Shown: piece by piece, positions 6,737-9,919 of the stretch
How the letters are laid out: the number at the start of each line of letters is the position of its first letter
How positions within the stretch are numbered: position 1 is the stretch's first letter
Source of the DNA: an uncultured Bacteroidales bacterium
GTDB lineage: Bacteria; Bacteroidota; Bacteroidia; Bacteroidales; Tenuifilaceae
Direction: 5' to 3'
Assembly (NCBI GenBank): GCA_937915475.1
Contig: CALGIR010000373.1
Span: 1 to 9,919, forward strand
Length of the DNA stretch: 9,919 nt
Notes under the pieces: model-generated
Told to the model about the DNA's origin: nothing
Seen by the model: the letters and a program-made list of their open reading frames with translations, nothing else
The model's database searches: none
Translations under genes and position numbers: made by a program

Positions 6737-6774
6737 GATTTATTTAATTTAAGTTATTATTATTTAAGTCTCAC

Positions 6775-7719
6775 TTAACGTACAATTCTAGTTTGATATA
6801 CTGGTTCGTCTGGGGTATCAGGAAAATGTATAAAGATACACTCAGTACCGCCGTTTTCAATAAAACTAACGGCTCCTTCTATTTTGGGTGCCATACCTCC
6901 TGCACTAAAGCGCCCCTCTTTCAGATACTTTTTTGCCTCGGCAATCGGTATAACATCTAAAACCTTTCCTTCTGCGCTTCCGTTCTCTATAACAATCCTC
7001 TTAAGGTCTGTAAAGATATAAAATTCGTCGGCATTTATTTGCGAAGCAAGCAATGCTGATGTGTGATCTTTATCGATTACTGCATCTATACCTAGCAGAT
7101 TTTTTTGCTCATCGTAATATACGGGTATTCCACCGCCGCCAGCAGCAACGACAATATGTCCATCTCTGGCCAACTTTTCAATTACTTTACTATTCCCAAT
7201 TTGCTTTGGGAAAGGTGAAGGAACAACTTTACGCCATCCAATTCCATCAGGGTCTTCGATAAACGACGAATTAGTATCAACAGCAAGTTTCGCAGCTTCT
7301 TCCTTTGTGTAATAAGGCCCTATGGGTTTTGTTGGTTTTTTAAAGGCAGGGTCATTCTTATCTACCAAAACTTGGGTTATAAGGTTTACAACACCTTTTT
7401 CTAAATCTTTAGATGGTAAAATATTTCTAAGCTGCTGTTCAATTAAATAACCTATAAAACCTTGTGAATATGCGCCACAAACATCTAACGGCATTTCGGG
7501 AATACCATGTACTTTAGCACCTGCATGGTTCTGGAGTAGTATATTACCTACCTGAGGTCCATTTCCATGAACCATTATAAAATTATGCTCAAGGGTTATT
7601 AAATCGAATAAAAACTTAATGGTAGTAAACACATTTTTTTGCTGTTCCTCAATTGTCCCTTCTTGACCAGCTCTAAGAAGTGCATTTCCGCCCAAGGCTA
7701 CAACTGCTAATTTCTTCAT
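6775..7719 (-). CDS. arcC: Carbamate kinase
   Basis: This enzyme transfers phosphate from carbamoyl phosphate to ADP, giving ATP and carbamate, which breaks down to CO2 and ammonia; it is the energy-yielding step of arginine/citrulline fermentation. The 314-residue product fits the family (about 310). It belongs to the amino-acid kinase fold: LGGNALL (9-15) and HGNGPQVGN (51-59) are the nucleotide- and substrate-phosphate loops. AAGGGGIPV (192-200), AVIDKDHTSALLA (213-225) and FTDL (236-239) build the ATP site, and GRFSAGGMAPKIEGA (269-283) is the late conserved loop. An ATG at 7779 would add 20 residues (the KKLKTNNNLN tail region). I reject it because a -7 promoter box (7758-7765) lies inside that extension and the fold begins at MKKLAVVALGG. 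It is the first gene of the arcC-arcB transcript. Confidence 0.94.
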   Translation of the reverse strand: MKKLAVVALGGNALLRAGQEGTIEEQQKNVFTTIKFLFDLITLEHNFIMVHGNGPQVGNILLQNHAGAKVHGIPEMPLDVCGAYSQGFIGYLIEQQLRNILPSKDLEKGVVNLITQVLVDKNDPAFKKPTKPIGPYYTKEEAAKLAVDTNSSFIEDPDGIGWRKVVPSPFPKQIGNSKVIEKLARDGHIVVAAGGGGIPVYYDEQKNLLGIDAVIDKDHTSALLASQINADEFYIFTDLKRIVIENGSAEGKVLDVIPIAEAKKYLKEGRFSAGGMAPKIEGAVSFIENGGTECIFIHFPDTPDEPVYQTRIVR

Positions 7720-7757
7720 ATTCAAATTATTATTAGTTTTCAATTTTTTATGAACAA

Positions 7758-7765
7758 CAAAACTA
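7758..7765 (-). promoter_or_regulatory. -7 promoter box for arcC-arcB (TAGTTTTG)
   Basis: The minus-strand reading is TAGTTTTG, an exact TAnnTTTG match 38 bases before ATG 7719. No matching -33 TTG is visible at the usual distance. Its position decides the arcC start, since the alternative ATG at 7779 would lie upstream of the transcription start. Confidence 0.5.
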
Positions 7766-7958
7766 TAAATTTTTTCCATTTTGTTGCATAATTACATATA
7801 AATGAGAACTATTATCCTAGTAATCATGCAGGTGTTTAATAACATATTTAAACAAAACACACTTAATGCATCAGAAAAGTTTATGATTACCAACTGAATA
7901 TTAGCCTTTTAAAAGAGAAAACCAGTTTACAATGGACTGAAATACAGAAGACAAACTT

Positions 7959-9107
7959 TTAAGAATAGATTTTCACCAAAACCTTGGAGTCGTTATCCCA
8001 ACAATACTTTTCCTTAACCCAATGCCTGGCATTGGGAATTATTACACTTTTTGTGGCCAGTTGCACAATCTTTTTGGCTAAATCATCTGCATCGCCCGAA
8101 TTGAATATTATACCTGAGTTTGTTTCGTTAACAATCCTTTCAATTGGAGCACAGTTGCTTGCTATTATTGGCTTATTAATGTACATGTACTGAAACAGCT
8201 TATGCGGTATTGTGCTGTCGGTATGTGGTGTTTTTAAGTGGGGGATTAGAGCTACATCGGCTTGCGATAAGTTTCGGGCAACAGCTTTTAGGGTAAGATA
8301 TCCCAAAAATTCAATTCTATCAGTTAAACCTAGTTTATTAACTAATTCTTCAAGGTTATGCCTATAGCTACCAAAACCTGCAATGCGGAAACGTAGATTG
8401 GTGACTTCATCCTTGGCTATTGCAACGGCCTCTATCACGGTCTGTAAACCTCTGTGAAAATTTATTCCACCCGCATAGTAAAGCGTGAAGTGGTTAGAAT
8501 CAGTTTTTTCTGCAGCTACATCAAATTCGCTCATATTCAATGTATTGCTCACCACAAATATTTTATTCCTATCTATCCCTAATGCCGATATCCTCTCCTT
8601 TGCCTCATCAACAACAACAATTATGGCATTGGCTCGCTTTAGAATCCTCCTCTCATAGTTAGTCCATAAAAAGTTTGGGGAAACCATTCTCCCAATCAAT
8701 GTGCTTGTATGGGTTGATACCCTTAGTAGGGCTGGCCAATTCTCATGCAGGTCAATAGTTAGCTGTACACCAAATTTTTTACTAATTCTACTGCCAACTT
8801 TCGATAAGGGTAAATCGTGAATATGAATTGCCTGGAAACCATGTTTTTTAAAAAGCCCATCGAGAAATTTAAACCAAAATCTGAAATAAAAGGGTAATGT
8901 TAAAGCAGCCGCACTGAGTTTGTACATTAGGCCTGATATTTCAACTCTGTGAATATGAATAGACTTAAAAACTTCATTCGCTGGTTTTTCCTTTTGAGTA
9001 TAACAGGCAATGTGAACCTCGTGGCCCGCTGTAATTAGCGCTGTGGCTTCGTTTTCGACCCTTACATCAGTAGGGAACTCATGATCGAGTACCATTAAAA
9101 TCTTCAT
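7959..9107 (-). CDS. Glycosyltransferase family 4 (GT-B fold) protein
   Basis: A 382-residue cytosolic or membrane-associated sugar transferase that would use an NDP-sugar donor to extend a surface glycan. The N-terminal acceptor domain starts with MKILMVLDHEFPTDVRVENEA (split here as residues 1-9 and 10-21), the usual GT4 opening, and includes GHEVHI (28-33) and the DLPLSK loop (98-103). A hydrophobic amphipathic stretch at 60-85 may contact the membrane. The C-terminal donor domain shows YYAGGINFHRGLQTVI (210-225), RIAGFG (241-246), IEFLGYL (265-271) and PHKLFQYMYINKPIIAS (301-317). The last is the equivalent of the sugar-nucleotide-binding KxxEYMxxGKP motif, with Gln where many members have Glu. 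There are no other polysaccharide genes next to it, so the product cannot be named. Start ATG 9107 follows a -7 box by 34 bases. Confidence 0.88.
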   Translation of the reverse strand: MKILMVLDHEFPTDVRVENEATALITAGHEVHIACYTQKEKPANEVFKSIHIHRVEISGLMYKLSAAALTLPFYFRFWFKFLDGLFKKHGFQAIHIHDLPLSKVGSRISKKFGVQLTIDLHENWPALLRVSTHTSTLIGRMVSPNFLWTNYERRILKRANAIIVVVDEAKERISALGIDRNKIFVVSNTLNMSEFDVAAEKTDSNHFTLYYAGGINFHRGLQTVIEAVAIAKDEVTNLRFRIAGFGSYRHNLEELVNKLGLTDRIEFLGYLTLKAVARNLSQADVALIPHLKTPHTDSTIPHKLFQYMYINKPIIASNCAPIERIVNETNSGIIFNSGDADDLAKKIVQLATKSVIIPNARHWVKEKYCWDNDSKVLVKIYS

Positions 9108-9141
9108 ACAAATCTGTATATTATTAAAGGATATGGGATGG

Positions 9142-9149
9142 CAAAACTA
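9142..9149 (-). promoter_or_regulatory. -7 promoter box for the glycosyltransferase gene (TAGTTTTG)
   Basis: Minus-strand TAGTTTTG matches TAnnTTTG exactly and is identical to the box before arcC. It is 34 bases upstream of ATG 9107. Only a weak T-rich -33 element is seen. It lies in the divergent region shared with the PLP-enzyme gene. Confidence 0.45.
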
Positions 9150-9234
9150 TTCATTTATTACGATGGAATAAAGCATTGTTCATATTTTGTTCAATGTTTG
9201 GTTGGCCTAAAGGGCAATTTTCAATCAATAATAT

Positions 9235-9242
9235 TAACTTTG
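9235..9242 (+). promoter_or_regulatory. -7 promoter box for the PLP-enzyme gene (TAACTTTG)
   Basis: TAACTTTG matches TAnnTTTG exactly and lies 34 bases before ATG 9277. No clear -33 TTG is seen at about 19-21 bases upstream. Confidence 0.5.
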
Positions 9243-9276
9243 TGATATTAATAATCTACTTAAATAAATTTAAATT

Positions 9277-9879
9277 ATGGCATTAGATAAAATGGGGTTT
9301 AACTCCAAACTCATTCATGCAGGTGCTGATAAAGACCAATTTGGGAGCGCAACAGTTCCAATTTACCAAACATCAACGTTCGGCTTTAAAAGCGCCGACG
9401 ATGGCGCCAAATGCTTTTCGGGCGAAAAGGATGGTTTTATTTATACTCGTGTTAGCAATCCAACCATACAAGCCCTTGAACGACAAATCGCAATTCTCGA
9501 AGGAGGATTCGGCGGTATTGCAACCTCATCGGGGATGGCCGCCATATCGACCATTTACATGGGTTTGCTCAAGCAAGGCGATCACATGGTAAGCACCAAT
9601 GCCGTATATGGTTCATCAAGGGTAGTTATGGAATCTTATTTCTCGAAATTTGGGGTTGAATCAACCTATATAACTACATCTAATATCGAAAATATTAAAA
9701 AGGCAATTAAGCCCAACACCAAGGTACTTTACATTGAAACTCCCACCAACCCAACAATGGAAATTACAGACCTTGAGGCTTGTGTGGCTCTTGCACGTGA
9801 GCATAACATTATTACTGTTGTTGATAATACCTTTTGCAGCCCTTACCTGCAACGCCCATTGGAGTTTGGAATTAAGGGC
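9277..9879 (+). CDS. PLP-dependent Cys/Met metabolism enzyme (trans-sulfuration family), 3' truncated
   Basis: The first 201 codons of a ~400-residue fold-type I PLP enzyme of the family that holds cystathionine gamma-synthase and -lyase, methionine gamma-lyase and O-acetylhomoserine sulfhydrylase. Near the N-terminus is KLIHAGAD (11-18), then PIYQTSTF (28-35). YTRVSNPT (56-63) holds the Tyr and Arg that bind the PLP phosphate of the neighbouring subunit, and SSGMAA (84-89) binds the cofactor phosphate. NAVYGSS (108-114) holds the ring-stacking Tyr111. YIETPTNPT (152-160) and VVDNTF (181-186) hold the Asp183 that contacts the pyridine nitrogen. The Schiff-base lysine lies past the cut. Ser113 stands where methionine gamma-lyases have their characteristic Cys, so a lyase of that exact type is less likely; sulfhydrylase or gamma-synthase/lyase remain open. 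ATG 9277 was chosen from the promoter distance; Met6 is an alternative. The frame ends exactly at the right adapter. Confidence 0.9.
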
Positions 9880-9919
9880 AGATCGGAAGAGCACACGTCT
9901 GAACTCCAGTCACTGACCA
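9880..9919. other. Illumina TruSeq adapter with index (right end)
   Basis: The sequence from AGATCGGAAGAGC through CAGTCAC is the TruSeq index-side adapter (34 bases, 9880-9913). The last six bases, TGACCA, correspond to the TruSeq index 4 barcode. This is synthetic library sequence. It interrupts the PLP-enzyme gene after its codon 201. Confidence 0.99.

Noticed and set aside
7720..7779. N-terminal 20-residue extension of carbamate kinase from ATG 7779
   Set aside because: It contains the -7 promoter box, is Asn/Lys-rich, and precedes the first strand of the fold; ATG 7719 fits better.
7780..7958. Search for a terminator, small RNA or small gene between the glycosyltransferase and carbamate kinase genes
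   Set aside because: Only AT-rich sequence with short, unconvincing inverted repeats; nothing can be supported.
9174..9196. CATTG...CAATG with two TGTTCA copies in the divergent region before the PLP-enzyme gene, as a possible operator
   Set aside because: The arms are only five bases with a 13-base gap in AT-rich DNA, and chance is a good explanation.
9734..9916. Open frame whose C-terminus reads RKSTRLNSSH
   Set aside because: The tail is translated adapter, and the rest is a shadow of the PLP-enzyme gene in another frame.
1..9919. Perfect 27-bp terminal inverted repeat at the two ends of the window, as in a linear replicon or transposon
   Set aside because: Both copies are TruSeq adapter sequence, and the right one continues into a barcode. 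It is a library artefact.

Overview
The window is the biological part (about 28-9879) of a draft or metagenomic contig. Both ends carry unremoved Illumina TruSeq adapter sequence (1-27 and 9880-9919, the latter ending in a six-base index). The two end genes are therefore cut by the adapters and not by biology. Several things point to a member of the Bacteroidota, probably a Bacteroidales-type anaerobe: a C-terminal TonB-dependent receptor barrel ending in phenylalanine, a stand-alone small RRM protein, a DUF456 membrane protein, AT-rich DNA, weak Shine-Dalgarno sequences, and repeated matches to the Bacteroidota -7 promoter box TAnnTTTG just upstream of start codons. The species cannot be told from this sequence.

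Layout. 28-1226 (+) is the end of a TonB-dependent outer-membrane receptor. 1296-2539 (+) holds a likely two-gene unit: an NAD(P)-binding Rossmann oxidoreductase and an FMN nitroreductase. 2565-4070 (-) is a long acyl-CoA dehydrogenase family protein that converges on the nitroreductase. 4098-4371 is non-coding and rich in inverted repeats, including a 150-bp stretch with imperfect 20-bp inverted ends. 4372-4644 (-) is an acylphosphatase. It is divergent from a DUF456 membrane protein at 4783-5265 (+), and the two have back-to-back promoters. 5351-5605 (-) is an RRM RNA-binding protein.

5714-7719 (-) encodes ornithine carbamoyltransferase and carbamate kinase in the order arcC-arcB, closed by a clear intrinsic terminator. 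7959-9107 (-) is a GT4-type glycosyltransferase. 9277-9879 (+) is the first half of a PLP-dependent Cys/Met-metabolism (trans-sulfuration family) enzyme, cut by the right adapter.

How the genes work together. The one clear pathway unit is arcC-arcB. In the catabolic direction it turns citrulline plus phosphate into ornithine and carbamoyl phosphate, then carbamoyl phosphate plus ADP into ATP, CO2 and ammonia. No arginine deiminase or arginine/ornithine antiporter lies within the window. The other genes look like unlinked housekeeping or accessory functions. I see no phage, IS transposase, CRISPR array, tRNA, rRNA or defence system. The least explained stretch is the structured non-coding region at 4181-4330.
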